Source: Rhodovulum steppense
Lineage (GTDB): Bacteria > Pseudomonadota > Alphaproteobacteria > Rhodobacterales > Rhodobacteraceae
Reading direction: 5' to 3'
NCBI RefSeq assembly: GCF_004339675.1
Contig: NZ_SLVM01000025.1
Span: forward strand, 1 to 50,091
DNA: 50,091 nucleotides
Part shown: in pieces, positions 1 through 9,412 of the stretch
Layout: every line of letters begins with the position of its first letter
Numbering within the stretch: the stretch's first letter is position 1
Made by a program: the position numbers and the translations under genes
The notes under the pieces: generated by a model
What the model was told of the DNA's origin: nothing
The model's input: only the letters and a program-made list of their open reading frames with translations
Databases searched by the model: none

Positions 1-2
1 TC

Positions 3-410
3 GGGCTGTTCGATCTGGCCGACCCCGGCGCCGAGCCCGACCCCCGGATCCTGGGCGAGATCGACCGGATCGGCAACGGGCCGCAGATGCGGGCGACAGA
101 CGGGGACGGCATGCCCCTGTCGGCCATGAAGCAGCCGCAGGCAGACGCCGCCGCCCTCACCCGCGCCCTCGACCGGATCGCCCAAACCCACCCAAAGGCA
201 AGGATCGCCGCAGTCGGGTACAGTGTGTTCCGCCACCGAGGCGAGACGAATATCAGCGCCGACCGTTACCGCATGTGCGTCCGTTTCATCCCCGCCGCTG
301 GGGAAATCGTGATCCAGGGGCGGTGCGGCCGAGCGTGCGGATACCGTGTCTGCCCGGCCGTCGCCTTGACACCGATCAACGCGCATGGCGCTGCCGTCCG
401 CCTAGGTTGA
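3..410 (+). CDS. C-terminal end of an unrecognised protein (5' partial)
   Basis: One frame is open from the first bases of the window to a TGA at 408-410. Its codons end mostly in G or C up to about position 220, as expected of a real gene here; after that the bias is weaker. The product is rich in Ala, Arg and Asp, and I recognise no domain. The first part (GLFDLADPGAEPDP..) looks like ordinary coding sequence, while the Cys-containing tail (about 290-400) is less convincing, so the true end may be disturbed. It lies 35 bases upstream of ppsA on the same strand. A competing frame that runs into ppsA is Arg/Pro-rich and looks non-coding. Confidence 0.35.
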   Translation, partial: GLFDLADPGAEPDPRILGEIDRIGNGPQMRATDGDGMPLSAMKQPQADAAALTRALDRIAQTHPKARIAAVGYSVFRHRGETNISADRYRMCVRFIPAAGEIVIQGRCGRACGYRVCPAVALTPINAHGAAVRLG

Positions 411-445
411 CGCAGAGGGACGTCACGCCGAGGGGAGGACGGAAG

Positions 446-2818
446 ATGGCCCAGCATGTGGCTTGGTTCGAAGGCCTGCGTCGTGGCGATGTCGTCCGCG
501 TGGGCGGCAAGAATGCTTCACTCGGCGAGATGGTGGCGGCGCTGGCAGGTCAGGGCATCCGGGTGCCGGACGGTTTCGCGACCACGGCGGACGCCTATCG
601 CGCCTTTCTGCGCCACAACGGGCTTGAAGCGCGCATCGCGGAAACGTTGGCGGCGCTTGCGGGCCACCGGATCGAACTGGCCGAGGCGGGCGACAGGATC
701 CGCCGGATGATCCGCGACGGCGAATGGCCCGAGGAGATCGAAGGTGACATCCGCGCGGCCTATGCCGAGCTTTGCCGCCGCGAGGGGCAGGAGACGCTTG
801 CCGTCGCGGTGCGTTCCTCGGCCACGGCCGAGGATCTGCCCGATGCCAGTTTCGCGGGCCAGCAGGAGACGTTCCTGAACATCCGCGGCGCAGATGCGCT
901 TCTGGCGGCCTGTCGGCGCTGCTTTGCCTCGCTGTTCACCGACCGGGCCATTACCTACCGCCAGTTGAAGGGGTTCGATCATGGGCAGGTGGCGCTGTCG
1001 GTCGGCGTGCAGCGGATGGTGCGTGCCGATACGGGCGGCGCGGGCGTGATGTTCTCGCTCGACACCGAAACGGGCTATCCCGATCTGGTGCTCATCAACG
1101 CCGCCTGGGGGCTGGGCGAGAACGTGGTCCAAGGCGCGGTTACGCCCGACGAATACCAGGTCTTCAAGCCCTTTCTCGACCGCCCCGGCCTGGTGCCGAT
1201 CCTGGAAAAGGCGCTGGGGTCCAAGCAGAAGAAGATGATTTACGGGACGGACGGCACCGCCACCCGCAACGTTCCGACCTCGCGGGCCGAGCGGGCGCGC
1301 TTCGTGCTGTCGGACGAGGAAATCCTTGCGCTGGCCCGCATGGCCGTCACCATCGAGCGGCATTACGGCATGCCGATGGACATGGAATGGGCGCGCGATG
1401 GCGAGACGGGCGAGTTGTTCATCGTGCAGGCCCGGCCCGAGACCGTTCAGTCCCGCGCCGAAGCGGGGGCGTTTCGCAACTTCCGCATCGGGCAGAAAGG
1501 CAGGACGCTGGTTTCCGGGCTTTCGGTGGGCGGTGCCGTCGCCTCGGGCCCCGTTTGCGTGATCGAAAGCGCCCGGGACATCGCGCGCTTCGTGGATGGC
1601 GCGATCCTGGTTACCTCGATCACCGATCCCGACTGGGTGCCGATCATGAAGCGCGCGGCCGCCATCGTGACCGATCATGGCGGACGCACCAGCCATGCCG
1701 CCATCGTCAGCCGCGAACTGGGCCTGCCCGCCATCGTCGGCACGGGCAATGCAACCCATCTGCTGCATGACGAACAGGTGGTGACGGTCTCCTGCGCCGA
1801 GGGCGAGACGGGGCATGTCTATGACGGCATCGCAGAAGTCAGCATCGAGGATATCGCGCTCACCGATCTACCCGAGACGCGGACGCGGGTGATGCTGAAC
1901 ATGGCCAATCCCGGCGCGGCGATCCGCTGGTGGCGGCTGCCTGCGGGGGGCGTGGGGCTCGCGCGGATGGAATTCGTGGTCAGCAACGCGATCAAGGCGC
2001 ATCCGATGGCGCTGATCCATCCCGAGCGGCTGGACGAGCCCACGCGCGCCGCATTGGCGGCGCTGGGTGCGGGCTATGCGGACGGGCCGGATTTCTTTGT
2101 CCGCAAGCTGGCGATGGGGCTGGGCCGCATCGCCGCCCCGGCCTGGCCCGAACCGGTGATCGTGCGGATGAGCGATTTCAAGACCAACGAATATGCAGAG
2201 CTTCTGGGCGGCGCGGGGTTCGAGCCGCACGAGGAAAACCCGATGATCGGCTTTCGTGGGGCATCGCGTTACTACTCGGCGGCTTACGCGCCGGGCTTCG
2301 CGCTGGAATGCCGGGCGATCCGGCACCTGCGCGAGGTGATGGGCTTTGACAACGTGATCGTGATGATCCCGTTCTGCCGCACCCCCGACGAGGCCGACCG
2401 CGTGCTTGAGGTCATGGCGGCGAACGGCCTGAAACGCGGCGAAGACGGGCTTCAGGTCTATGTCATGTGCGAGGTGCCCTCGAACGTGATCCTGGCCGAG
2501 GAATTCGCCCGCCGCTTTGACGGGTTTTCCATCGGCTCGAACGACCTGACGCAACTGACGCTGGGGGTGGACCGGGATTCGGGCGATCTGGCGGCGCTGT
2601 TCGACGAACGCAACGCCGCCGTGCAATGGATGATCCGCAGCGTGATCGAGCGGGCGCATGCCTGCGGGGCCAAGGTCGGCTTTTGCGGGCAGGCGCCCAG
2701 CAATGATCCGGATTTCGCCCGGCTGCTGGTGGGCTATGGCATCGACTCGATCTCGGTCACGCCGGACAGCTTTCTGGCGGTCAAGCGCAACGTGGCCGAG
2801 GCCGAACGCATGACCTGA
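446..2818 (+). CDS. ppsA: Phosphoenolpyruvate synthase (pyruvate, water dikinase)
   Basis: Cytosolic enzyme converting pyruvate + ATP + water to PEP + AMP + phosphate, the gluconeogenic entry from pyruvate. The 790-residue product has the family's usual length. The N-terminal ATP-grasp-like domain shows RSSATAEDLPDASFAGQQ. The phosphohistidine swivel motif GGRTSHAA places the catalytic His at residue 417. The C-terminal PEP/pyruvate barrel carries SIGSNDLTQLTLGVDRD and GFCGQAPS, with the acid/base Cys at residue 747. I chose the ATG at 446 because AGGGGAGGA lies just upstream and the protein then begins at the family N-terminus; the frame is open further upstream but looks non-coding. It is the first gene of an operon with the acetyl-CoA synthetase-like and 2-oxoacid dehydrogenase genes, which suggests joint control of the pyruvate node. 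Confidence 0.95.
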   Translation: MAQHVAWFEGLRRGDVVRVGGKNASLGEMVAALAGQGIRVPDGFATTADAYRAFLRHNGLEARIAETLAALAGHRIELAEAGDRIRRMIRDGEWPEEIEGDIRAAYAELCRREGQETLAVAVRSSATAEDLPDASFAGQQETFLNIRGADALLAACRRCFASLFTDRAITYRQLKGFDHGQVALSVGVQRMVRADTGGAGVMFSLDTETGYPDLVLINAAWGLGENVVQGAVTPDEYQVFKPFLDRPGLVPILEKALGSKQKKMIYGTDGTATRNVPTSRAERARFVLSDEEILALARMAVTIERHYGMPMDMEWARDGETGELFIVQARPETVQSRAEAGAFRNFRIGQKGRTLVSGLSVGGAVASGPVCVIESARDIARFVDGAILVTSITDPDWVPIMKRAAAIVTDHGGRTSHAAIVSRELGLPAIVGTGNATHLLHDEQVVTVSCAEGETGHVYDGIAEVSIEDIALTDLPETRTRVMLNMANPGAAIRWWRLPAGGVGLARMEFVVSNAIKAHPMALIHPERLDEPTRAALAALGAGYADGPDFFVRKLAMGLGRIAAPAWPEPVIVRMSDFKTNEYAELLGGAGFEPHEENPMIGFRGASRYYSAAYAPGFALECRAIRHLREVMGFDNVIVMIPFCRTPDEADRVLEVMAANGLKRGEDGLQVYVMCEVPSNVILAEEFARRFDGFSIGSNDLTQLTLGVDRDSGDLAALFDERNAAVQWMIRSVIERAHACGAKVGFCGQAPSNDPDFARLLVGYGIDSISVTPDSFLAVKRNVAEAERMT

Positions 2819-2845
2819 CCCGCGCCCGCCATGGAAGGAGGAGAC

Positions 2846-4585
2846 ATGGCGTTCGAGACCATCACGAAACCCGACGATGTCCGCGCAAGTGCAGTGCTGA
2901 CCGAGGAAATCCGCGCGCGCTTCGTCTGGGACGATGCGCGGGCGATGCTGGACGGCCTGCCGACTGGCAAGCTGAACATCGCGCATGAGGCGCTGGACCG
3001 GCATGTGACTGCGGGCCATGGCGACGACGCCGCGATGACCTGGATTGGCAAGGAAGGCGCGCGGCGCGCGTTCACCTATGCCAACCTCGCGGACCAGACC
3101 GCGCGCTTTGCCAATGTGCTGCGCGCCCACGGGCTCGGGCGGGGCGATCGGGTGTTCGGGTTGATGGGCCGCGAGGTGGAGTTGTATGTCGCGGCGCTGG
3201 GCACGCTGAAGGCGGGGATGGTCTTCTCGCCGCTGTTCTCGGCCTTCGGACCCGAGCCGATCCGCACGCGCATGGAGATCGGCGCGGCCAATGCACTGGT
3301 CACCACCGCGGCGATCTACCGACGAAAGATCGCGGCGTGGTGGCGGGACCTGCCGTCCCTGAAGCTGATCCTGATCGTCGGCGACGAGGCGCCCGAGGAC
3401 TGCGTCGCGCTGGGCCCCGCGATGGCGGCTGCCTGCGGGGAGTTCGCCCCCGTGCCGATGGACGCCGAGGACATGGCGCTGATCCATTTCACATCGGGTA
3501 CGACGGGGCGGCCCAAGGGGGCGGTGCATGTGCATGGGGCGGTGGCGACCCATGCCGCCACGGGGCGCTACGCGCTCGAGATGGAGCCGGGGCTGCGCTA
3601 TTGGTGCACCGCCGATCCGGGCTGGGTGACGGGCACCTCCTACGGGATCATCGCGCCGCTGGTGAACCGGGTGCATATGCTGGTGGACGAGGCAGAATTC
3701 GACCTGGATCGCTGGTATCGGCTGCTTCAGGAAGAGCGGATCGCGGTCTGGTATACCGCCCCCACCGCGATCCGGATGATGATGCGGGCGGGCGAGGAGG
3801 CGGCGAAACCTTACGATTTCTCTGCGCTCCGCTTCCTCGCCTCGGTCGGCGAGCCGCTGAACCCCGAGGCGGTCGTCTGGGCCAACCGCGTCTTCGGGCG
3901 GCCGTTCCACGACAACTGGTGGCAGACCGAGACGGGGGGCATCGTCATCGCCAACACGCAAGGGATGGACATCCAGCCTGGGTCGATGGGCAAGCCGCTG
4001 CCGGGGCAGGTGGCAGGGATCGTTGCGCGCGAGGGCGAAGCTCTGCGCGAAATGGGCGCGGGCGAGATCGGGGAACTGGCGCTGCGGCCCGGCTGGCCGT
4101 CGATGATGCGCGGCTATCTACACGAACAGGCGCGCTACGAGAAATGCTTTGCGGGTGGCTGGTATCTGACCGGCGATCTGGCGATGCGCGACGGCGACGG
4201 CTATTACTGGTTCGTGGGCCGTGCCGATGATCTGATCAAGACATCCGGTCACCTGATCGGCCCCTTCGAGGTGGAAAGCGCACTGATCGAGCACGAGGCT
4301 GTGGCAGAGGCCGCCGTGATCGGCCTGCCGGACGAGACCGCGGGCGAGGTGGTGCGCGCCTATGTCTGCCTCAATCCCGGCTTCGAACCGTCCGATGAAC
4401 TGGAAAAATCCATCCGCGGCCATGCCCGTAAGCTGCTTGGGCCGACGGTCGCCCCGCGCGAGGTGGTGTTCCGCCACTCGCTGCCCCGGACCCGTTCGGG
4501 CAAGATCATGCGAAGGCTTTTGAAGGCGCGCGAACTGGGCCTGCCCGAGGGTGACATTTCCACGCTGGAGGCCGACGAGACATGA
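2846..4585 (+). CDS. acsA: Acetyl-CoA synthetase-like AMP-forming acyl-CoA ligase (AcsA type)
   Basis: ANL-superfamily enzyme, predicted to activate acetate or another short acid with ATP and CoA through an acyl-adenylate. The product has 579 residues, close to Bacillus AcsA and shorter than enterobacterial Acs. The adenylate P-loop [10 protein letters not shown] lies at about residues 216-225. Others visible are NWWQTETGG, the [24 protein letters not shown] hinge region (abbreviated TGD..GRADD), and the catalytic Lys in RSGKIMR (K553). The ATG at 2846 is chosen because AAGGAGGAG sits just before it; an ATG at 2831 would bury that site. The stop overlaps the next gene by ATGA, so translation is coupled to the E1 gene. 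Substrate is inferred from family resemblance; propionate or another short acid is possible. Confidence 0.85.
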   Translation: MAFETITKPDDVRASAVLTEEIRARFVWDDARAMLDGLPTGKLNIAHEALDRHVTAGHGDDAAMTWIGKEGARRAFTYANLADQTARFANVLRAHGLGRGDRVFGLMGREVELYVAALGTLKAGMVFSPLFSAFGPEPIRTRMEIGAANALVTTAAIYRRKIAAWWRDLPSLKLILIVGDEAPEDCVALGPAMAAACGEFAPVPMDAEDMALIHFTSGTTGRPKGAVHVHGAVATHAATGRYALEMEPGLRYWCTADPGWVTGTSYGIIAPLVNRVHMLVDEAEFDLDRWYRLLQEERIAVWYTAPTAIRMMMRAGEEAAKPYDFSALRFLASVGEPLNPEAVVWANRVFGRPFHDNWWQTETGGIVIANTQGMDIQPGSMGKPLPGQVAGIVAREGEALREMGAGEIGELALRPGWPSMMRGYLHEQARYEKCFAGGWYLTGDLAMRDGDGYYWFVGRADDLIKTSGHLIGPFEVESALIEHEAVAEAAVIGLPDETAGEVVRAYVCLNPGFEPSDELEKSIRGHARKLLGPTVAPREVVFRHSLPRTRSGKIMRRLLKARELGLPEGDISTLEADET

Positions 4586-6576
4586 GCCCCGACAAGCCCC
4601 ACCTCACCCGTGCGCATGTTCTGGAGCTGCTGCGCCAGATGGTCCGCATCCGCCAGTTCGAGGCACGCTGTGCCGAGCTTTACACCCGCGAGAAGATTCG
4701 CGGCTTCCTGCATCTTTATGACGGGCAGGAGGCGGTTGCCGTGGGCGTCATCCCGGTGCTGGGGCCGGACGACCGGATCGTGGCGACCTATCGCGAGCAT
4801 GGCCATGCGCTGGCGCGCGGGCTGCCGATGGGCGAGGTCATGGCAGAGATGTTCGGCAAGGCCAATGGCAGTTCCGGCGGGCGCGGCGGCTCGATGCATA
4901 TCTTCGATGCCGTGCACAATTTCTATGGCGGGAATGCCATCGTGGGGGGCGGCTTGCCTCTGGCCGCGGGACTGGCACTGGCCGACCGGCTGCGGGGCGA
5001 GGCCAATGTCACGGCCTGCTTTTTCGGCGAGGGCGCCATGGCCGAGGGCGAGTTCCATGAGGCGATGAACCTTGCCGCGCTCTGGCGGCTGCCGGTGCTC
5101 TTCGTCTGCGAGAACAACGGGTACGCGATGGGCTCGGCGCTGGAGCGCACCGAGGCCGAGACCGATCTGACGCGTAAGGCGGAAAGCTACGGGATGCGGG
5201 CGCGCAGGATCGACGGGATGGATGTGGTTGCTGTCGAGGCTGCGGCGCGCGGCGCGGTCGCGGCGATCCGCGAAATCGGCGCGCCGGTTTTCCTCGAGGC
5301 GCGGACCTACCGGTTCCGGGCGCATTCGATGTTCGACGCCCAGCTTTACCGCGACAAGCGGGAGGTCGAGGAATGGCGCGCGAAGGGGCCGATCCTGCGG
5401 TTCCGCGGTTGGCTGCTGGAAACCGGGCTGATCCACGAGGACGACGTCACCCGGCTGGAGGCCGAGGTGGAGGCCGAGATCGACGCAGCCGTCGCCTTTG
5501 CCGAAGCAGGCGCGTGGGAGCCGGTCGAGACGCTTGCCCGCCATGTGATGGCCCAGGACCGCCCGGATCCGCCCGCGCTCGCCGCGCCCTCGGGGCGCAG
5601 CGTGACGATGACCTATCGCGAGGCGGTGAAACAGGCGATCCGCGACGCGCTGATCCGCGATGAACGGGTGTTCCTGATGGGCGAGGATGTGGGCTCCTAT
5701 GGCGGCTGCTATGCGGTGACCAAGGGGCTGATGGCCGAATTCGGCGAGGAGCGCATCCGCGACACGCCTCTGTCCGAGGCGGGTTTTACCGGGGCGGGGA
5801 TCGGTGCGGCGGTGGCGGGGATGCGGCCGATTGTCGAGGTGATGACAGTGAACTTCTCGCTTCTGGCGCTGGACCAGATCCTGAACACGGCGGCCACCCT
5901 GCGGCACATGTCCGGCGGGCAGTTCGGTTGCCCGGTGGTGATCCGTATGGCTACCGGCGCGGGGCGGCAGCTGGCGGCGCAGCATTCCCATTCGCTGGAA
6001 GGCTGGTTCGCCCATATCCCCGGTTTGCGCGTGCTGGCGCCGGCCACGCTGGAGGATGCGCGGGGGATGCTGTGGACGGCGCTGGAAGACCCGGACCCGG
6101 TGCTGATCTTCGAGAATGTCATGCTTTACAACCGTGAGGGCCAGATCGACGAGGCCGCCGGGCCGGTGGACATCGACCGCGCGGCGATCCGGCGGGCAGG
6201 GCGGGATGTGAGCCTGATCACCTATGGTGGCTCGCTCTGGAAGGTGCTGGAGGCCGCCGAGGCGCTGGCGGGGGACGGTATCGAGGCCGAGGTGATCGAC
6301 CTTCGGTCCCTGCGCCCGCTGGACGAGGCGACGATCGCGGAAAGCGTCGGACGCACCCGCCGCGCGGTGGTGGTGGACGAGGGCTGGCGCAGCGGATCGC
6401 TGGCCGCCGAGATCATGGCGCGGATCGCCGAGCGGTGTTTCTGGTCGCTGGATGCGCCGCTTGCCCGGGTCTGCGCCGAGGAAGTGCCGATCCCCTATCC
6501 CAAACACCTGGAAGAGGCCGCGATCCCGCAGGTGGCGGGCATTGTCGCCGCGGTCCGGGGCGTGATGGGGAGATAG
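4582..6576 (+). CDS. Fused E1 alpha-beta 2-oxoacid dehydrogenase (pyruvate/acetoin type)
   Basis: Thiamine-diphosphate-dependent E1, decarboxylating a 2-oxoacid (pyruvate or acetoin most likely) and acylating the E2 lipoyl group. Residues 1 to about 325 are E1alpha, with [18 protein letters not shown] and the ThDP/Mg motif [25 protein letters not shown]. Residues 341-664 are E1beta, with [26 protein letters not shown] and [11 protein letters not shown]. In most bacteria these are two proteins; here they form one 664-residue chain. The usual GDG of the ThDP motif reads GEG (E150). The gene overlaps acsA by 4 bases and is followed 2 bases later by E2. The sequence resembles AcoA/AcoB and PdhA/PdhB about equally, so the substrate is open. 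No E3 gene is nearby. Confidence 0.88.
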   Translation: MSPDKPHLTRAHVLELLRQMVRIRQFEARCAELYTREKIRGFLHLYDGQEAVAVGVIPVLGPDDRIVATYREHGHALARGLPMGEVMAEMFGKANGSSGGRGGSMHIFDAVHNFYGGNAIVGGGLPLAAGLALADRLRGEANVTACFFGEGAMAEGEFHEAMNLAALWRLPVLFVCENNGYAMGSALERTEAETDLTRKAESYGMRARRIDGMDVVAVEAAARGAVAAIREIGAPVFLEARTYRFRAHSMFDAQLYRDKREVEEWRAKGPILRFRGWLLETGLIHEDDVTRLEAEVEAEIDAAVAFAEAGAWEPVETLARHVMAQDRPDPPALAAPSGRSVTMTYREAVKQAIRDALIRDERVFLMGEDVGSYGGCYAVTKGLMAEFGEERIRDTPLSEAGFTGAGIGAAVAGMRPIVEVMTVNFSLLALDQILNTAATLRHMSGGQFGCPVVIRMATGAGRQLAAQHSHSLEGWFAHIPGLRVLAPATLEDARGMLWTALEDPDPVLIFENVMLYNREGQIDEAAGPVDIDRAAIRRAGRDVSLITYGGSLWKVLEAAEALAGDGIEAEVIDLRSLRPLDEATIAESVGRTRRAVVVDEGWRSGSLAAEIMARIAERCFWSLDAPLARVCAEEVPIPYPKHLEEAAIPQVAGIVAAVRGVMGR

Positions 6577-6578
6577 CG

Positions 6579-7727
6579 ATGGGGCTGTTCACCATGCCGT
6601 CCCTTGGCGCCGATATGGAGGCGGGCACCCTGACCGAATGGCTGGTCGGCCCGGGCGACCGGGTGCGGCGAGGCGATATCGTGGCGGTGGTCGAGACCCA
6701 GAAGGGGGCGATCGAGATCGAGATCTTCGAGGAGGGCACTGTCGAACGGCTGGAGGCGGAGATCGGCCAGACGCTGCCCGTCGGCGCGCCGCTGGCGCGG
6801 ATCCGGGGGGCGGGGGAGGCGACCGAACCGGAGGCGGCGCCGGGAACTGAGGTCGTCGCGCCGGAACCGGCTGCGCCCGAAACGCCTGAGCCGCAGCCGC
6901 AACGTCCGGCTGCCCGGGGCCTTGCCGCGTCGCCTGCAGCGCGGGTGCTGGCGGCAGAACGCGGGATCGCGCTGGCGACGGTGACCGGCACGGGCCCCGG
7001 CGGGGCGATCCTGCTGGCCGATGTCGAGCGGGCGCAGGCGGTCGCGCAAGAAGCCCCCGACCCGCGCGCCGGGATGCGCAAGGCGATTGCGTCTGCCATG
7101 GCAAAGTCGAAACGCGAGATCCCGCATTACTATCTGGCCCACCGGATCGACCTTCAGGCATCGACGGACTGGCTCTCCGCGCAGAACGCCGCGCGCCCGC
7201 CCGAGGACCGGCTGTTGATGGGGGCGCTGATCGCCCGCGCGGTGGCGCGGGCGGCGGCATTGGTGCCTGCGGTCAATGGTCATTACGGCGAAGAGGGGTT
7301 CCGGCCCGCGGCAGCTGTGCATCTGGGATTGGCAGTGGCGCTGCGCGGGGGCGGGCTGATCGCGCCCGCGATCCGTGATGCGCATCTGCTGAAGCTTGAC
7401 GCGATGATGGCGGCGATGCGCGATCTGGTCGCGCGCGCCCGGTCCGGGCGGCTGCGCAGTTCGGAACTGACGGAGGGCACGATCACGCTGTCGAGCCTGG
7501 GTGAGACCGGGGTCGAGGTGATGGCGGGTATCATCTACCCGCCCCAGGTGGCGCTTGTGGGCTTTGGCGCGCCCCGGCCCAAGCCCATGGTGCATGAAGG
7601 CGTGGTGACGATCCGCCAGAGCGTCACCGCGACACTGGCCGCCGATCACCGCGTCAGCGACGGACGGATCGGTGCACGTTTCCTGCTGGAGATCGACCGG
7701 CACTTGCAACATCCGGAGGAGCCATGA
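6579..7727 (+). CDS. Dihydrolipoamide acyltransferase (E2) of a 2-oxoacid dehydrogenase complex
   Basis: E2 core, moving the acyl group from E1 to CoA (or another thiol) via a swinging lipoyl arm. The 382-residue product is short and has a single lipoyl domain. The lipoyl Lys is K42 in VVETQKGAIEIEI. An Ala/Pro/Glu-rich linker at about 77-107 follows, then an E3/E1-binding domain at about 108-146 (SPAARVLAAERGI..GPGGAILLADV). The catalytic domain ends with the active-site motif DHRVSDG. The ATG at 6579 is the only start that keeps the lipoyl domain intact without joining it to out-of-place upstream sequence. The stop overlaps the next gene by ATGA. An E3-binding domain implies that a dihydrolipoamide dehydrogenase encoded elsewhere is recruited. 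Confidence 0.9.
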   Translation: MGLFTMPSLGADMEAGTLTEWLVGPGDRVRRGDIVAVVETQKGAIEIEIFEEGTVERLEAEIGQTLPVGAPLARIRGAGEATEPEAAPGTEVVAPEPAAPETPEPQPQRPAARGLAASPAARVLAAERGIALATVTGTGPGGAILLADVERAQAVAQEAPDPRAGMRKAIASAMAKSKREIPHYYLAHRIDLQASTDWLSAQNAARPPEDRLLMGALIARAVARAAALVPAVNGHYGEEGFRPAAAVHLGLAVALRGGGLIAPAIRDAHLLKLDAMMAAMRDLVARARSGRLRSSELTEGTITLSSLGETGVEVMAGIIYPPQVALVGFGAPRPKPMVHEGVVTIRQSVTATLAADHRVSDGRIGARFLLEIDRHLQHPEEP

Positions 7728-7972
7728 CCGAAGACGAGATCCGTGCGGCCTACCTGACCGCGCTCACCTCGGTTGCGCCCGATATCGAAGCGGAAGCGAT
7801 CGGACCCGACGACCATCTGCAGGAAGATCTGGAGCTTGACTCGATGGATGTGCTGAACCTTGTGGCGGTGCTGCACAAGGCGCTCGGGGTGGATATCCCC
7901 GAGCGGGACTATCCGCAGATCGCGACTCTGTCGCTGGCGGTGGGCTATCTCGGGCGGCGGCTTGCGGGGTGA
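7724..7972 (+). CDS. Stand-alone acyl carrier protein / phosphopantetheine-binding protein
   Basis: An 82-residue acidic helical protein with the carrier-protein signature around LELDSMDVLNL. The Ser expected to carry 4'-phosphopantetheine is S40. It is not the housekeeping AcpP: the sequence and setting differ, and no fatty-acid synthesis gene is near. The gene overlaps the E2 gene by ATGA and ends the operon, so it should be made in step with the E1/E2 complex. A carrier protein bearing the same thiol as CoA beside an E2 suggests that it could accept or present an acyl group, but that is inference. A G+C-rich repeat begins directly after its stop codon. Confidence 0.85.
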   Translation: MTEDEIRAAYLTALTSVAPDIEAEAIGPDDHLQEDLELDSMDVLNLVAVLHKALGVDIPERDYPQIATLSLAVGYLGRRLAG

Positions 7973-8091
7973 GGGGCGGCTCCCGCCCCCGGCCGGCGCG
8001 GGGCGTTCGCCCCGCTTGTCCGGGGTTGGGCGTGGCGCCCGGCGATGCCGGGCGCGCGCTCCGCGCGGGGGTATTTTTGCCAAGAAGAAGG
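7973..8091 (+). repeat. G+C-rich intergenic repeat, copy A
   Basis: A block starting at the stop codon of the ACP gene. It closely matches copy B at 11731-11850: both read CTCCCGCCCCCGG, then GGCGCGGGGCG, then CCGGGGTTGGGCGTGGCGC, a variable hairpin, CCTCCG/CTCCGC, and end in GCCAAGAAGAAGG. Several short inverted repeats (for example GCGCCCGGCGATGCCGGGCGC) could fold in the mRNA. Its position directly after an operon suggests a terminator or 3'-end stabilising role, but there is no T-run. No gene is visible in the remaining bases to 8197. Confidence 0.8.
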
Positions 8092-8197
8092 GTGCTGTGG
8101 AGTCGGGGCCGGTCGATCACGGGGTTTTTCAAGCTTGGGGCTTCGCGGGAAGGTGGCGGCTTGGCATAAGGGCGGTGAAACCGGAAGGAGACTGCCG

Positions 8198-9406
8198 ATG
8201 CGCCGATTTGCCGTTCTTGTCGCCCTGACCGCACTGGGGCCGGGGGCCGCACTGTCCGATCCCGACCCCTCCGACTGGCAAGCGGTTCTGGAGGAGGCGC
8301 GGGGACAGGTGGTTTACTGGCACGCCTGGGGCGGGGCGGCGGCGACCAACGATTTCATCCGCTGGGCCGGTGACGAGGTTGCGGCGCGCCATGGCGTGCG
8401 GGTCGAGCATGTGAAGCTGGCCGATACCGCGGATGCCGTCAGCCGGGTGTTGGCCGAGAAGACCGCCGGAAAGGACACCGGCGGCGCGGTTGACCTGATC
8501 TGGATCAACGGTCCGAATTTCAGGGCGATGAAGGAGGCGGGGCTGCTGTTCGGCCCCTGGGCCGAGGATTTGCCGAACTGGCGCTATGTCGATTTGGACG
8601 GCAAGCCCGCGGTCACGGCCGATTTCACGGTGCCGACCGAGGGGCTGGAAAGCCCATGGGCGATGGCGCAGGTGGTGTTCTATCACGATACCGCGCGGCT
8701 GCCCGATCCGCCCCGCAGCATGGCGGCGCTGCTGGATTGGGCGGCGGCCAATCCGGGCCGCTTCACCTATCCGCAGCTGCCCGATTTCCTGGGCACGACC
8801 TTTCTGAAACAGGCGCTTTACGGGATGATCGAGGACCCTTCCGTGTTGCAGCGCCCGGCCGATCAGGCCGATTACGCGGCCGTCACCGCGCCGCTCTGGG
8901 CGTTTCTGGACGATCTGACGCCGCATCTGTGGCGGCAGGGCCGGGCCTATCCGTCAAGCGGGCCGCGGCAATTGCAGCTTATGGCGGATGGCGAGATCGA
9001 CCTTGCGATCTCGTTCAGCCCGGGCGAGGCGTCGGCGGCGATTGCCAACGGGCAATTGCCGGACACGGTGCGGACCCTGGTGCTGGAGGGCGGCACCATC
9101 GGCAATGCAAGCTTCGTGGCGATCCCCTACAACGCCAATGCCAAGGCGGGCGCGATGGTGCTGGCCGATTTCCTGCTGTCGCCCGAGGCACAGGCGCGGG
9201 CGCAGGATCCGGATGTGCTGGGCTATGGCACGGTTCTGGCCATGGACAAGCTGTCGCCCGAGGATCGCGCGCGGTTCGAGGCGCTGGAGCTGGGCATCGC
9301 CACGCTCTCGCCCGAGGAACTGGGCCCCGCGCTGCCCGAGCCGCACCCCTCCTGGATGCGCCTGATCGAGGCCGATTGGGGCAAACGCTTCGGCCTGGCC
9401 GAGTAG
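8198..9406 (+). CDS. ynjB: YnjB-like periplasmic solute-binding protein of an ABC transporter
   Basis: A 402-residue exported binding protein. It begins with a signal peptide (MRRFAVLVALTALGPGAALS, cleavage near residue 20). The body reads like E. coli YnjB: VVYWHAWGGAAATNDFIRW, KLADTADAVSRVLAEK, VDLIWINGPNFRAMKEA, NWRYVDLDG, FTVPTEGLESPWAMAQ and YPQLPDFLGTTFLKQ. The ATG at 8198 follows GGAAGGAG by 7 bases; reading further upstream would enter the repeat. The permease starts 6 bases after its stop. The YnjBCD family has no firmly known substrate; resemblance to iron/thiamine/polyamine binding proteins is general only. Confidence 0.88.
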   Translation: MRRFAVLVALTALGPGAALSDPDPSDWQAVLEEARGQVVYWHAWGGAAATNDFIRWAGDEVAARHGVRVEHVKLADTADAVSRVLAEKTAGKDTGGAVDLIWINGPNFRAMKEAGLLFGPWAEDLPNWRYVDLDGKPAVTADFTVPTEGLESPWAMAQVVFYHDTARLPDPPRSMAALLDWAAANPGRFTYPQLPDFLGTTFLKQALYGMIEDPSVLQRPADQADYAAVTAPLWAFLDDLTPHLWRQGRAYPSSGPRQLQLMADGEIDLAISFSPGEASAAIANGQLPDTVRTLVLEGGTIGNASFVAIPYNANAKAGAMVLADFLLSPEAQARAQDPDVLGYGTVLAMDKLSPEDRARFEALELGIATLSPEELGPALPEPHPSWMRLIEADWGKRFGLAE

Positions 9407-9412
9407 CCGCCC

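Noticed and set aside
366-371. TTGACA upstream of ppsA as a -35 box
   Set aside because: No acceptable -10 lies 16-18 bases downstream; the stretch may still be inside the preceding gene.
1868-3961. Very long open frame on the minus strand (about 697 codons) across ppsA and acsA; similar ones at 4360-6507, 8954-10897 and 35508-38045
   Set aside because: They are Arg/Pro/His/Gln-rich shadows created by high G+C third positions of the real genes on the other strand; no domains, and the sense proteins are clear.
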